Below, in pieces: positions 24,329 through 32,256 of a DNA stretch of 64,000 nt. Positions within the stretch are counted from its first letter, which is position 1. Each line of letters starts with the position of its first letter. The notes under the pieces are model-generated. The model was not told the DNA's origin. It saw nothing but the letters and a program-made list of their open reading frames with translations, and did not search any database. The translations under genes and the position numbers were made by a program. The DNA lies in the NCBI RefSeq assembly GCF_019656655.1, contig NZ_BPMV01000001.1, positions 1,054,001 to 1,118,000 of the forward strand, in the 5' to 3' direction. Source of the stretch: Tsukamurella sp. TY48 (GTDB taxonomy: Bacteria > Actinomycetota > Actinomycetes > Mycobacteriales > Mycobacteriaceae).

Positions 24329-25498
24329 ATGCGCACCGTGCACCGGCTCCAGCCCTTCATGTCCACGATCTTCGCCGAGATCTCGACACTCGCCACCGAG
24401 CACGATGCGGTGAACCTGGGGCAGGGCTTCCCGGACACCGACGGTCCCGCGGGCATGCTGCGCGCCGCGAAGGACGCGATCGACGGTGGCCTCAACCAGT
24501 ACCCGCCGGGCGACGGCCTGCCGGAGCTGCGCCGCGCCGTCGCCGCGCAGGTGGAGCGGGATTACGGGCTGAGTTACGACCCGAACGGCGAGGTGCTGGT
24601 GACCGTGGGCGCCTCGGAGGGGATCGCCGCGGCCGTCCTCGGCCTCGTGGAGCCCGGCCGCGAGGTGATCCTCATCGAGCCCTTCTACGACTCCTACGCC
24701 GCCACGGTGGCGCTGGCCGGTGCGCACCGCGTGGTGGTGCCGCTGATCGAGGACGGCGACCGGTACCGCCTCGACCCCGATCTGCTGCGGGCCGCGGTCA
24801 CCGACAAGACCGCCGCGATCATCGTCAACTCCCCGCACAACCCCTCCGGCACCGTGCTCTCCGACGAGGATCTGGCCGCCGTCGCCGCGCTCTGCGTGGA
24901 GCGCGATCTGCTGTGCTTCACCGATGAGGTGTACGAGCACCTGTTGTTCGACGGCCGCGTGCACCGCCCGCTGGCGGCCTTCGAGGGCATGCGCGAGCGC
25001 ACCGTCCGGATCTCGGGAGCGGCCAAGTCCTTCAACGTGACCGGCTGGAAGGTCGGCTGGATCACGGCGCCGCGGGAGCTGGCGGACGCCTGCCGGGCCG
25101 CGAAGCAGTGGCTCACCTTCACCGGTGCCGCCCCGCTGCAGCACGCGGTGGCGTACGCCCTCGACACCGAGGGCGCCTGGCTGGCGCAGCTCGCACCGGA
25201 TCTGCAGGCCAAGCGGGACCTGCTCACCACGGCCCTGCGCGACAACGGATTCACCGTGCACCCGGCCGAGGGCACGTACTTCGTGTGCGCCGACGCGCGC
25301 AGCCTGGGCTACGACGATGCCGGCGACCTGTGCCGCGCGATGCCCGAACAGATCGGCGTGGCCGCGGTACCGGTGAGTGCGCTCGCCGACGACCACGACC
25401 GCTGGGGGCACCTGATCCGGTTCGCCTTCAGCAAGCAGGCCGATGTGCTGGCCGAGGGGGTGCGCCGGCTGGCGACGCTCCCCCACCGGATCAGCTGA
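24329..25498 (+). CDS. dapC: N-succinyldiaminopimelate aminotransferase DapC
   Basis: 389 residues. Class I/II PLP aminotransferase; starts MRTVHRLQPFMSTIFAEISTLATEHDAVNLGQGFPDTDGP, close to M. tuberculosis DapC (Rv0858c). Motifs: VNSPHNPSGTV, FTDEVYEH, and the PLP-lysine in SGAAKSFNVTGWKVGW. The enzyme makes N-succinyl-LL-diaminopimelate for lysine and peptidoglycan synthesis. In M. tuberculosis it lies just beyond fadA/fadB from the XPB gene; here a 13-kb block separates them. Its last eight bases, TCAGCTGA, also contain the convergent stop of the LLM gene. Confidence 0.92.
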   Translation: MRTVHRLQPFMSTIFAEISTLATEHDAVNLGQGFPDTDGPAGMLRAAKDAIDGGLNQYPPGDGLPELRRAVAAQVERDYGLSYDPNGEVLVTVGASEGIAAAVLGLVEPGREVILIEPFYDSYAATVALAGAHRVVVPLIEDGDRYRLDPDLLRAAVTDKTAAIIVNSPHNPSGTVLSDEDLAAVAALCVERDLLCFTDEVYEHLLFDGRVHRPLAAFEGMRERTVRISGAAKSFNVTGWKVGWITAPRELADACRAAKQWLTFTGAAPLQHAVAYALDTEGAWLAQLAPDLQAKRDLLTTALRDNGFTVHPAEGTYFVCADARSLGYDDAGDLCRAMPEQIGVAAVPVSALADDHDRWGHLIRFAFSKQADVLAEGVRRLATLPHRIS

Positions 25499-26477
25499 GC
25501 GCGGGGATCACCTCGCGTTCGAAGAGCTCCAGACCCGAACGGTCGTAGGCGATCTCGGGGAAGTAGCAGATCGCATAGGTCATCCCCTGCGCCTCGAGCT
25601 TGCGCAGGTTGTCCACGATCTCAGCGGGGGTACCCACGCCGGGCATACCGGCGAAGGCCCCCATCGAGGCGTCGGCGGCCTCGATGGGCGCGTACTCGGA
25701 GTAGCGGCGGCGCACCTCGTCGAGCCGGGCCTGCACATCGGTGGCGTTCTCGGCGATCGCGATGTTGTAGTTCGCCGAGCGGGTGATCGCATCGAAATCG
25801 GTGCCCACCTCGGCGCAGTGCTGCCGCAGGATCTCGGACTTGTGGGCGAAGCCCTCGTAGGTGCCGTCGAAGTTGGTGTACTGCGCGTACTGCGCGGCGA
25901 TCCGCAGCGTCTTCTTCTCGCCGCCGCCGGCGATCCACAGCGGGATGCCGCCGTCCTGCAGCGGGCGGGGCTCGCAGATCGCACCGTCCACCTGGTAGTA
26001 CTTGCCGTCCAGCGTGGCCGACCCCTCGGTCCAGGCCTGGCGCATGATCTGCACGCCCTCGTCGAGCCGGCCGAGCCGCTCGCCCGCGGAGGGGAAACCG
26101 TAGCCGTAGGCCCGCCACTCGTGCTCGTACCAGCCGCCGCCGATGCCCATCTGGGTGCGGCCGCCGGAGATCAGGTCCACGGTGGCGGCCACCTTGGCGA
26201 GGTAGGCCGGGTTGCGGTAGCTCATGGCGGTGCACATCTGGCCGAGCTTCACCCGGTTCGTGGTCGCCGCGAACGCGGCCATCAGGCTCCACGCCTCGTG
26301 GGTGGCCTCGCGGGTGGGCACCGGCACGGTGTGGAAGTGGTCGTAGACCCAGACGGAGTCCCACGGGCCGGCGTCGGCGTGCTGCGCGAGGCCGTTCATG
26401 GTGGACCACTGGTCTGCGGGGTCGATGCCGACGAGATCGAGTCGCCAGCCTTGCGGGATGAAGAGTCCGAAGCGCAC
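25491..26477 (-). CDS. LLM-class F420-dependent oxidoreductase
   Basis: 328 residues, luciferase-like TIM barrel. MRFGLFIPQGWRLDLVG, SVWVYDHFHTVPVPT, KLGQMCTAMSYRNPAYLAKVAATVDLISGGRTQMGIGGGWYEHEWRAYGY are characteristic. The family uses F420 (or FMN) for hydride transfer. GTG start is preceded by TAGGGT (26484-26489) with a 6-base gap, so a leaderless transcript is likely. Divergent from the AlkB-like gene; convergent with dapC. Substrate unknown. Confidence 0.88.
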   Translation of the reverse strand: MRFGLFIPQGWRLDLVGIDPADQWSTMNGLAQHADAGPWDSVWVYDHFHTVPVPTREATHEAWSLMAAFAATTNRVKLGQMCTAMSYRNPAYLAKVAATVDLISGGRTQMGIGGGWYEHEWRAYGYGFPSAGERLGRLDEGVQIMRQAWTEGSATLDGKYYQVDGAICEPRPLQDGGIPLWIAGGGEKKTLRIAAQYAQYTNFDGTYEGFAHKSEILRQHCAEVGTDFDAITRSANYNIAIAENATDVQARLDEVRRRYSEYAPIEAADASMGAFAGMPGVGTPAEIVDNLRKLEAQGMTYAICYFPEIAYDRSGLELFEREVIPALS

Positions 26478-26483
26478 GGGTCC

Positions 26484-26528
26484 ACCCTACGGATGTCGCT
26501 CGGACCTGTCAGTGGGTCGGCGTACCGT
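26484..26528. promoter_or_regulatory. divergent -10 boxes for LLM oxidoreductase and AlkB-like gene
   Basis: Minus-strand TAGGGT at 26484-26489 and plus-strand TACCGT at 26523-26528 lie 6 and 7 bases from the respective start codons; neither gene has a ribosome-binding site. Both predicted transcripts begin at the start codon. Confidence 0.5.
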
Positions 26529-26535
26529 CGGCGGC

Positions 26536-27117
26536 ATGCAGGACGGTCTGTTCGAGGTGGCTGCGCAGCGCCGGGAACTGAAAGACGGGGCGTGGCTGGA
26601 CGTGCGCACCGGCTGGCAGCCGGAGCCGGACGAGTTGTTCGCCGCGCTCGCCCGCGATGTGCCGTGGGTCGAGGAACGCCGCCGCATGTACGACCGCACG
26701 CTTCCTGTGCCGCGGCTGCTGCGCTACTACGACACCGGGGCGGAGCTGCCGCATCCCGCGCTCGGCGCGGCGCGGGACCGGCTCACCGAGATGTACTGGG
26801 ACGATCTGCGCGAGCCCTTCACCTCCGTGGGCCTGTGCCTGTACCGGGACGGGTCCGATTCGGTGGCCTGGCACGGCGACACCATCGGTCGCGGCGCCAC
26901 GCACGACACCGTGGTCGCGATCGTCTCCCTCGGCTCCACCCGCCCGTTCCTGATGCGCCCGCGGGGCGGCGGGGCCAGCACGCGGCTCACGGTGGGGCAC
27001 GGCGATCTGCTCGCGATGGGCGGTTCGGCGCAGCGCACGTGGGAGCACGCCGTCCCGAAGGTGCCCGATGCGGGGCCCCGGATCAGCGTGCAGTTCCGGG
27101 TGGCCGGGGTGCGCTGA
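26536..27117 (+). CDS. AlkB-like 2-oxoglutarate/Fe(II) dioxygenase
   Basis: 193 residues, starting MQDGLFEVAAQR. Fe-binding HxD..H is visible: WHGD (His/Asp) and the distal His in TWEHAVPK, with RISVQFR supplying the 2-oxoglutarate arginine. GGGASTRLTVGHGDLLAMGG forms a late strand pair. AlkB proteins reverse alkylation damage in DNA or RNA, or methylated proteins. Length and the D-W-H arrangement suit the AlkB family. Leaderless ATG with TACCGT seven bases upstream. Confidence 0.87.
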   Translation: MQDGLFEVAAQRRELKDGAWLDVRTGWQPEPDELFAALARDVPWVEERRRMYDRTLPVPRLLRYYDTGAELPHPALGAARDRLTEMYWDDLREPFTSVGLCLYRDGSDSVAWHGDTIGRGATHDTVVAIVSLGSTRPFLMRPRGGGASTRLTVGHGDLLAMGGSAQRTWEHAVPKVPDAGPRISVQFRVAGVR

Positions 27118-27139
27118 CGGGCAACCCCACCAATCGCAT

Positions 27140-27155
27140 ACTGGTCATTACCTCG
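27140..27155. promoter_or_regulatory. dre-like operator at the GntR regulator
   Basis: ACTGGTCATTACCTCG, 18 bases before the regulator ATG, shares ACTGGT-N4-ACCT with the site before the PTS EIIC gene and resembles the DasR dre consensus ACTGGTCTAGACCAGT. Suggests autoregulation. Confidence 0.65.
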
Positions 27156-27172
27156 TGTGCCAAGATGTGGTT

Positions 27173-27919
27173 ATGTCCGCGAACGATGCCCGGACGGTCG
27201 CGATCTCGGACGGCCCGGTCCCCAAACACGAGCAGTTGCGCGCGCTCATCGAGAAGCGCTGCGCCGCGGAGCTGGCTCCGGGGTCCGCGCTCCCCAGTGA
27301 GCGGCAACTGTGCGAGGAGTACGGGGTCTCGCGGATCACGGTGCGGGAGGCGCTGCGCCAGCTCGTCGCGGAGGGCACCTTGGTGCGGATCCGCGGCAAG
27401 GGCACCTTCGTGGCCGATCACCCCGCGCGCTCGCACCTGCACCTCGCATCCTTCCACGAGGACATGCGCCGGCTCGGCCGCGTCCCCACCACCACGGTGC
27501 TGCAGACCGAGCTGCGGGTGCCGCCACCGTCGACCACCTCGGCCCTCGGGCTGCGCGCGGCCGACCGCGCCTTCCACGTCAAGCGGCTGCGGATCGCCGA
27601 CGGGGTGCCGATGTCCGTGGACGACGCCTGGTACCCCGAGTTCGTGGCGCCGGACCTGACGGAACACGAACTGACGCAGTCGATCTACGAACTGCTGCGG
27701 ATCGAGTACGGCCGGCCGATCGACCACGCCGAGCAGTCGATCGGCGCGATCGCGGCGAAGGGCGAGCTGGCGCGCCTGCTCGACGTGCCCGCCGGCGCTC
27801 CCCTACTGGCCTTCGACCGCGTCTCGTTCTCCGGCGCGGCGCGAGTGGAGCATTCGTACTCCTGGTACCGATCCGACCGGTACCGGGTGCAGATGACGGT
27901 GACCGATCCGGCCCAGTAG
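27173..27919 (+). CDS. GntR/HutC-family regulator, DasR/NagR-like
   Basis: 248 residues. The winged helix PKHEQLRALIEKRCAAELAPGSALPSERQLCEEYGVSRITVREALRQLVAEGTLVRIRGKGTFVA lies at about 15-80, followed by a UTRA ligand domain (FHVKRLRIADGVPMSVDDAWYPEF.., LLAFDRVSFSGAARVEHSYSWYRSDRYRVQM). DasR-type proteins sense glucosamine-6-phosphate and control GlcNAc PTS genes. A dre-like site in front of this gene and another in front of the EIIC gene 3 kb away support that role. ATG 27173 chosen; two GTG codons precede it directly. Confidence 0.86.
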   Translation: MSANDARTVAISDGPVPKHEQLRALIEKRCAAELAPGSALPSERQLCEEYGVSRITVREALRQLVAEGTLVRIRGKGTFVADHPARSHLHLASFHEDMRRLGRVPTTTVLQTELRVPPPSTTSALGLRAADRAFHVKRLRIADGVPMSVDDAWYPEFVAPDLTEHELTQSIYELLRIEYGRPIDHAEQSIGAIAAKGELARLLDVPAGAPLLAFDRVSFSGAARVEHSYSWYRSDRYRVQMTVTDPAQ

Positions 27920-27922
27920 CGG

Positions 27923-28735
27923 CTAGGCGAAACTGAAGCAGGTCGCGCAGAAATCGGTTCCCAGCGGGGTGATCTCGATCCGCCGCCGCACCGTCTTGGC
28001 GTACCGTCCGGCGTTGCCGATCGCCTCCACCACCATCGGCTGCACCTGCAGCAGCTCGTAGCGCTGCACCTGCACCTGCTCCTTGGAGAACCAGATCAGG
28101 CCCAGCCGGTGCAGGTTGCCGAGGTACACCGCGATGTGGTCCTGGTGCCGGCAGCCCGCCACCTCGGCGATCATCGACAGGCCCGCGGCCACGGTCTCCG
28201 AGCCCACCCCGAAGGGCCGGTTGGTGCGCACGTCCACGGCGGGCTGCGGGCCCTCGCGGTGCAGCAGTCGCAGGATGCGGGCCTCGTCGGGCGCGATCTG
28301 CTCGAGGATGTGGGCGTAGGCCGGGTGCGGCCCCTCGGTGCACGCCTTCGCCGCCGAGCGCGCGAGCAGTCGGTCGCCGGCGCGCCGCAGCTCGTCCCGG
28401 CTCGGGCCGGTGGGCTCGTCGTCGGGATCGTCGTCGTCGACCACCTCGCCGTGCACCACCACGTGCGGCACCTGCTCGACGGTGCGCGCCACGTCCACCA
28501 GATGCTCGGCCTCGGAGACGAAGTGCCGGGTGAGGCGCTGCGCCGAGCCGCCCACCTCGCGGCCGAAGCTGAACGCCGAGTTCGACGCCCGGCCCACGAG
28601 GCCGAGCAGCCCGCCGGATTCCTCCTGCCGGTCCGCGGTCTCGGGGACCTGCGCATCGCGCGCCACCAGTTCGCGCCCCTCGGCGTCGGCCGCGGGGGTC
28701 GTGGTCGACCGGGACTTCTCGCTCACGTCTGTCAC
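27923..28735 (-). CDS. DUF4393/Abi-alpha-like protein
   Basis: 270 residues from GTG 28735, which overlaps the DUF445 stop as GTGA. The N-terminal third is acidic and low-complexity, the centre helical, and the last 130 residues (about 130-270) resemble the DUF4393 region: LEQIAPDEARILRLLHREGP..SMIAEVAGC..LGNLHRLGLIWFSKEQ..RRRIEITPLGTDFCATCF. Some DUF4393 proteins are called Abi-alpha from phage abortive infection. Here pairing with a DUF445 membrane protein is the only context. CxxC near the end may bind metal. A defence role is not shown. Confidence 0.7.
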   Translation of the reverse strand: MTDVSEKSRSTTTPAADAEGRELVARDAQVPETADRQEESGGLLGLVGRASNSAFSFGREVGGSAQRLTRHFVSEAEHLVDVARTVEQVPHVVVHGEVVDDDDPDDEPTGPSRDELRRAGDRLLARSAAKACTEGPHPAYAHILEQIAPDEARILRLLHREGPQPAVDVRTNRPFGVGSETVAAGLSMIAEVAGCRHQDHIAVYLGNLHRLGLIWFSKEQVQVQRYELLQVQPMVVEAIGNAGRYAKTVRRRIEITPLGTDFCATCFSFA

Positions 28736-30015
28736 ACTCCGAAAATCGCTAGATGGAGGAACCCGGCCGCCGAGCCCAGCACCGCGCCGTGCAGGAACAA
28801 CAGCCACTCGTCCTGTTTGATGGCCGAGCGCAGCAGCTCACTGAGGTCCTCGGGCCGCAGGATGCTCATCCGTGCGACCACGAACTCGCGGACCTTGGTC
28901 TGCTGCTGGGCGGCGAACTCCGGATCGCTCACCGTCTGCTCGGCCACCTTGATGGCCTCCGCTCCGGCCAGCTGCGGCACCCGCTCGTAGGTGTCGTAAC
29001 CCACCGACAGCTTGACCACGCCGCGCGCCCAGCCCGAGGCCTTGTCGACCGAATCGCGGAGCACGGATTCGACGGTGGCGCGGGTGCGGTCCGACCGCGG
29101 GCCGTGGAGCAACTCGTCGCAGATGTTCTCCACGGTGACCACCTGATCGGCCATCACGGTGGCGTACTGCTCGGCGATCTCCTGGCGACGCTTGAGGAAC
29201 AGTCCCTGGCGCCACGGCACCCAGCGGTTCGAATGCAGCGGTTCGAAGATCATCGTCAGGCCCACGTAGTTCACCACGTAGCCGATCACGATCCCGCCCA
29301 CCGGCAGCAGCCACCAGTAGGGAAAGAAATGGAGTAGACCAACCAGAACGAAACCCATCGGATATCCGAAATAGAATCCGAAGTTCTGCATGAACAACAA
29401 TTCTTTGCGGCCGACGTTGTAGAAGATGTCCTTGAGCACCTTCGGATTCGCCGAGAGGTAGCGGATCACCATCAGTTTCGCGTCGATGTAATCGTCGATG
29501 TTCTCGCCGATGGTGGAGGTGATCTTTCGGACGTCGGTGGGCAACGAGGCCGCCACCCGGCGGTACACGAGAAGGCGGACGTCCTCGGGGAGCGAGTACC
29601 ACAGCCGCGGATTCTCGCGCCGCATGATCCCCTCGACGATGGACGGGATCTCGGGCAGCGCGGCGCGGGTGAGTTGCTCGGAGATGTACTCCGGATCCAT
29701 CACCTCGTAGAACTGCGCAATGCTTCCGACCTTGGACAACGACTTGTCCACGGCGATGCTCGCCATCTTCTCGGCGCGGGAGGGGACGATGCCCTGCCAG
29801 CCCACCCTGCCGTCGGCCCGGATGGCCGGGATCACCTGCACCCGGCGGGGCAGGAACGGATAGAGGGTGGCCACCCCGGGAACCTTGACGCCGTAAAAAC
29901 GTTTCGGCTCGAACAGCATGAGAATGCCGGTCCAGTTGGTGATGTAACCGATGATGCCGGTGAACAGCGGAATGGTGATCAACTGCTCGATCAGGTGCCA
30001 ATTCACCACGCGCAC
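28732..30015 (-). CDS. DUF445 membrane protein
   Basis: 427 residues starting at one of three closely spaced GTG codons (30015, 30009, 30006). Helix IIGYITNWTGILMLFEP near the N-terminus is the DUF445 signature, repeated in the second half as VGLTMIFEPL; a further hydrophobic region lies at FGYPMGFVLVGLLHFFPYWWLLPVGGIVIGYVVNYVG, and the extreme C-terminus is a hydrophobic anchor (LFLHGAVLGSAAGFLHLAIFGV). Cytoplasmic-coiled regions between. Function unknown. A patch near 29320-29410 is unusually A/T-rich (25 G/C in the 60 bases 29341-29400). Its stop overlaps the DUF4393 start. Confidence 0.85.
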   Translation of the reverse strand: MRVVNWHLIEQLITIPLFTGIIGYITNWTGILMLFEPKRFYGVKVPGVATLYPFLPRRVQVIPAIRADGRVGWQGIVPSRAEKMASIAVDKSLSKVGSIAQFYEVMDPEYISEQLTRAALPEIPSIVEGIMRRENPRLWYSLPEDVRLLVYRRVAASLPTDVRKITSTIGENIDDYIDAKLMVIRYLSANPKVLKDIFYNVGRKELLFMQNFGFYFGYPMGFVLVGLLHFFPYWWLLPVGGIVIGYVVNYVGLTMIFEPLHSNRWVPWRQGLFLKRRQEIAEQYATVMADQVVTVENICDELLHGPRSDRTRATVESVLRDSVDKASGWARGVVKLSVGYDTYERVPQLAGAEAIKVAEQTVSDPEFAAQQQTKVREFVVARMSILRPEDLSELLRSAIKQDEWLLFLHGAVLGSAAGFLHLAIFGV

Positions 30016-30240
30016 CCGATCGGTCCGTAGACCGCCTTCGCCCCGCTCACCACATATCCTCCGTACCGCCGCCGGACCGCGAAACAATCCGTCCCACGAA
30101 TCATTCCCGACCGCCAATCACCACACTTCGCGGGCAACTGTACTCAATGAAGTGAGAGGTTTGGACCGTCTGTCGATCACGCATCGCCGGATTCGACGCT
30201 GTCGACGTGGGGATCGATTCCCCGGCAGGCATTTTCGGGT

Positions 30241-30693
30241 TCAGACCGAGAAGATCACATCTCCGGCGGCCACATCGCGCTCCGCCGGAGCGGCGATCGT
30301 GTCCGGCTTCGAATCCATGAGCACCACGGGGCAGATCGCACTGAGTCCGCGTTCGCGGATCAGTGCGGGCGAGAACGAGATCAGCGGATCCCCGGCGGCC
30401 ACGGTCGCCTTCTCGGCGGCGAGCAGAGTGAATCCCTCGCCCTGCAGATTCACGGTGTCGATCCCCACGTGCACCAGGATTCCGGCACCGGCGCCGAGCA
30501 CGATGGCCGCGTGCGGATGCAGCTTGAGCACGGTTCCGGCGATCGGCGAGACCACCACCACGTCGGCACCGTCGGCACCGTCCGCCGGCTCGATCGCGAC
30601 GCCGGAACCCACCATCTGGCCCGCGAACACCTGATCGGGCACGGCCGAGAGGGGGACGAGCCGCCCGGTCACCGGGGCGAGCACGTCCGTCAC
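30241..30693 (-). CDS. PTS EIIA component, glucose/GlcNAc class
   Basis: 150 residues from GTG 30693, overlapping the EIIB stop as GTGA. Carries the EIIA-Glc fold: LAPVTGRLVPLSAVPDQVFAGQMVGSGVAIEP, SPIAGTV, HPHAAI (partner His) and the phosphoryl His of ILVHVGIDTVNLQGEGF. It receives phosphate from HPr and passes it to EIIB Cys. As a stand-alone domain in an operon with EIIB and divergent to EIIC, it matches actinobacterial GlcNAc PTS arrangements. Confidence 0.93.
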   Translation of the reverse strand: MTDVLAPVTGRLVPLSAVPDQVFAGQMVGSGVAIEPADGADGADVVVVSPIAGTVLKLHPHAAIVLGAGAGILVHVGIDTVNLQGEGFTLLAAEKATVAAGDPLISFSPALIRERGLSAICPVVLMDSKPDTIAAPAERDVAAGDVIFSV

Positions 30694-30917
30694 AGCAGGT
30701 CCTGGATGTCCTCGGCGAGTGCATCGGCGGTCGGTCCCACCACCACCTGGACCGCGGACCCCGCCACCATCACGCCGTGCGAGAGCTTCTTCAGGGCGGC
30801 CTGGTCGACCTTGGAGGTGTCCTTCACCTCGCACCGCAGGCGGGTGATGCAGCCCTCCACCTCTTCGATGTTGTCCGCACCGCCGAGCCCGTCCACGATG
30901 TCCTGCGCAGTGGCCAT
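30690..30917 (-). CDS. PTS EIIB component, glucose/GlcNAc class
   Basis: 75 residues. Phosphocysteine in the motif GCITRLR, then LKKLSHGVMVAGSAVQVVVGPTADALAEDI typical of EIIB-Glc domains. It relays phosphate from EIIA to the sugar bound by EIIC. It starts 107 bases from the divergent EIIC start with a dre-like operator in the gap, so one regulator can control both arms. Confidence 0.92.
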   Translation of the reverse strand: MATAQDIVDGLGGADNIEEVEGCITRLRCEVKDTSKVDQAALKKLSHGVMVAGSAVQVVVGPTADALAEDIQDLL

Positions 30918-30969
30918 GATCGCCGCCTCCTGATCGAGAGTTGTGGGGAAAGCGACTCGCGCAGCCCCA

Positions 30970-30985
30970 ACTGGTTATAACCTGT
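30970..30985. promoter_or_regulatory. dre-like operator between EIIB and EIIC genes
   Basis: ACTGGTTATAACCTGT is nearly a perfect palindrome and matches 11 of 16 positions of the DasR dre consensus ACTGGTCTAGACCAGT. It shares ACTGGT-N4-ACCT with the site before the GntR gene. Located 53 bases before both divergent starts. Confidence 0.75.
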
Positions 30986-31023
30986 CGTCATCCTAGTGGG
31001 CCTGCACGCGACAGGAGCGAAAA

Positions 31024-32256
31024 ATGAGTTCCTCATCCGGATCCGGTATATCAGCACGGCGGCTCGATCTGAGCGGTCTGCAGAAACTCGGCCGCAGCCT
31101 GATGCTGCCGATCGCGGTCCTCCCCGCGGCCGGACTGCTCCTGCGCCTCGGCCAGGACGACATGCTGGGCCGCTTCGATTCGATGAAGACCGTCGCGGCG
31201 GTGATCGGCGGCGCGGGCAACGCCCTCATCTCGAACCTGCCGATCCTGTTCGCGGTGGGCATCGCGATCGGCTGGGCCAAGAAGGCCGACGGTTCCACCG
31301 CACTCGCCGCGCTGGTCGGGTACCTCTCCTTCCAGGCGGTCGAGAAGGCCATGTCGCCGGTGGTGCTCGCCGGCAAGGTCGACAAGGCCGGCGATCCCGC
31401 CGTGGTCGACTACGGAGTGCTCGGCGGCATCGTCATCGGCATCATGTCGGCGGTGCTGTGGCAGCGGTACTACCGCACCAAGCTGCCCGATTACATCGGC
31501 TTCTTCTCGGGCCGCCGCCTGGTGCCGATCCTCACCGCGTCCGGCGCCATCGTGGTGGGCGTGATCATGTCCTTCGCCTACCCGGTGTTCAACTGGGCGC
31601 TCACCGGCCTGGGCACCTGGGTGGCCGAGAACTCGGTGGTGGGCGGCGGCGTCTTCGGCGCGGTGAACCGGCTGCTGCTCCCGCTCGGCCTGCACCACAT
31701 CATCAACTCCGTGGTCTGGTTCGTGCTGGGCGACTACACGACGTCGACCGGTGAAGTGGTGCACGGCGACATCTCGCGGTTCCTCCAGGGCGATCCCACC
31801 GCCGGCACGTTCATGACCGGGTTCTTCCCGATCATGATGTTCGGCCTGCCCGCCGCGGCGTTCGCCATCTACCGCTGCGCCAAGCCGGAGAACCGCAAGA
31901 CGGTGGGCGGCATCATGGTCTCCGTCGCGCTCACCAGCTTCCTCACCGGCATCACCGAGCCGCTGGAGTTCTCCTTCATCTTCGTCGCCTGGCCGCTGCT
32001 GCTGATCCACGCGCTGCTCACCGGCAGCTCCCTGCTGATCGCGAACTGGCTCGACATCCATCACGGTTTCACCTTCTCGGCCGGATTCATCGACTACGTC
32101 CTGAATTTCGGCAAGGCGACCAACCCGCTGTGGATCATCCCGATGGGCCTGATCTACGCCGTGATCTACTACTTCTCGTTCAGTTTCATCATCAAGCGGC
32201 GGAATCTGAAGACCCCCGGCCGCGAGGACGACGACGAGGCCGAGGTGACCGCTTGA
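31024..32256 (+). CDS. PTS EIIC membrane component, N-acetylglucosamine type
   Basis: 410 residues, multi-spanning. LSGLQKLGRSLMLPIAVLPAAGLLLRLGQDDML at the start, NLPILFAVGIAIGWAKKADG, LGLHHIINSVVWFVLGDYTT and the EIIC active-loop GITEPLEFSFIFVAWPLLLIHA with the conserved Gly-Ile-Thr-Glu-Pro are typical of GlcNAc/glucose EIIC. It imports the sugar while it is phosphorylated by EIIB. The downstream nagA gene overlaps its stop, supporting GlcNAc as substrate. Confidence 0.94.
   Translation: MSSSSGSGISARRLDLSGLQKLGRSLMLPIAVLPAAGLLLRLGQDDMLGRFDSMKTVAAVIGGAGNALISNLPILFAVGIAIGWAKKADGSTALAALVGYLSFQAVEKAMSPVVLAGKVDKAGDPAVVDYGVLGGIVIGIMSAVLWQRYYRTKLPDYIGFFSGRRLVPILTASGAIVVGVIMSFAYPVFNWALTGLGTWVAENSVVGGGVFGAVNRLLLPLGLHHIINSVVWFVLGDYTTSTGEVVHGDISRFLQGDPTAGTFMTGFFPIMMFGLPAAAFAIYRCAKPENRKTVGGIMVSVALTSFLTGITEPLEFSFIFVAWPLLLIHALLTGSSLLIANWLDIHHGFTFSAGFIDYVLNFGKATNPLWIIPMGLIYAVIYYFSFSFIIKRRNLKTPGREDDDEAEVTA

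Noticed and set aside
22079-25486. Very long minus-strand reading frame of more than 1100 codons across the dehydrogenase, FAD-oxidoreductase and dapC region
   Set aside because: It is a shadow: Arg/Gly/His-rich sequence with no domain, while the genes in other frames have clear motifs. Similar long antisense frames over the helicase-C and other genes were dismissed for the same reason, apart from the 62-residue tail at 6529-6717.
26408-26415. ACTGGTCT, a half of the dre consensus
   Set aside because: It is within the LLM coding region, without the second half, so chance is the simpler reading.
30211-30225. Short inverted repeat GGGGA-N5-TCCCC downstream of EIIA
   Set aside because: Only five base pairs and no T-tract; too weak to call a terminator.
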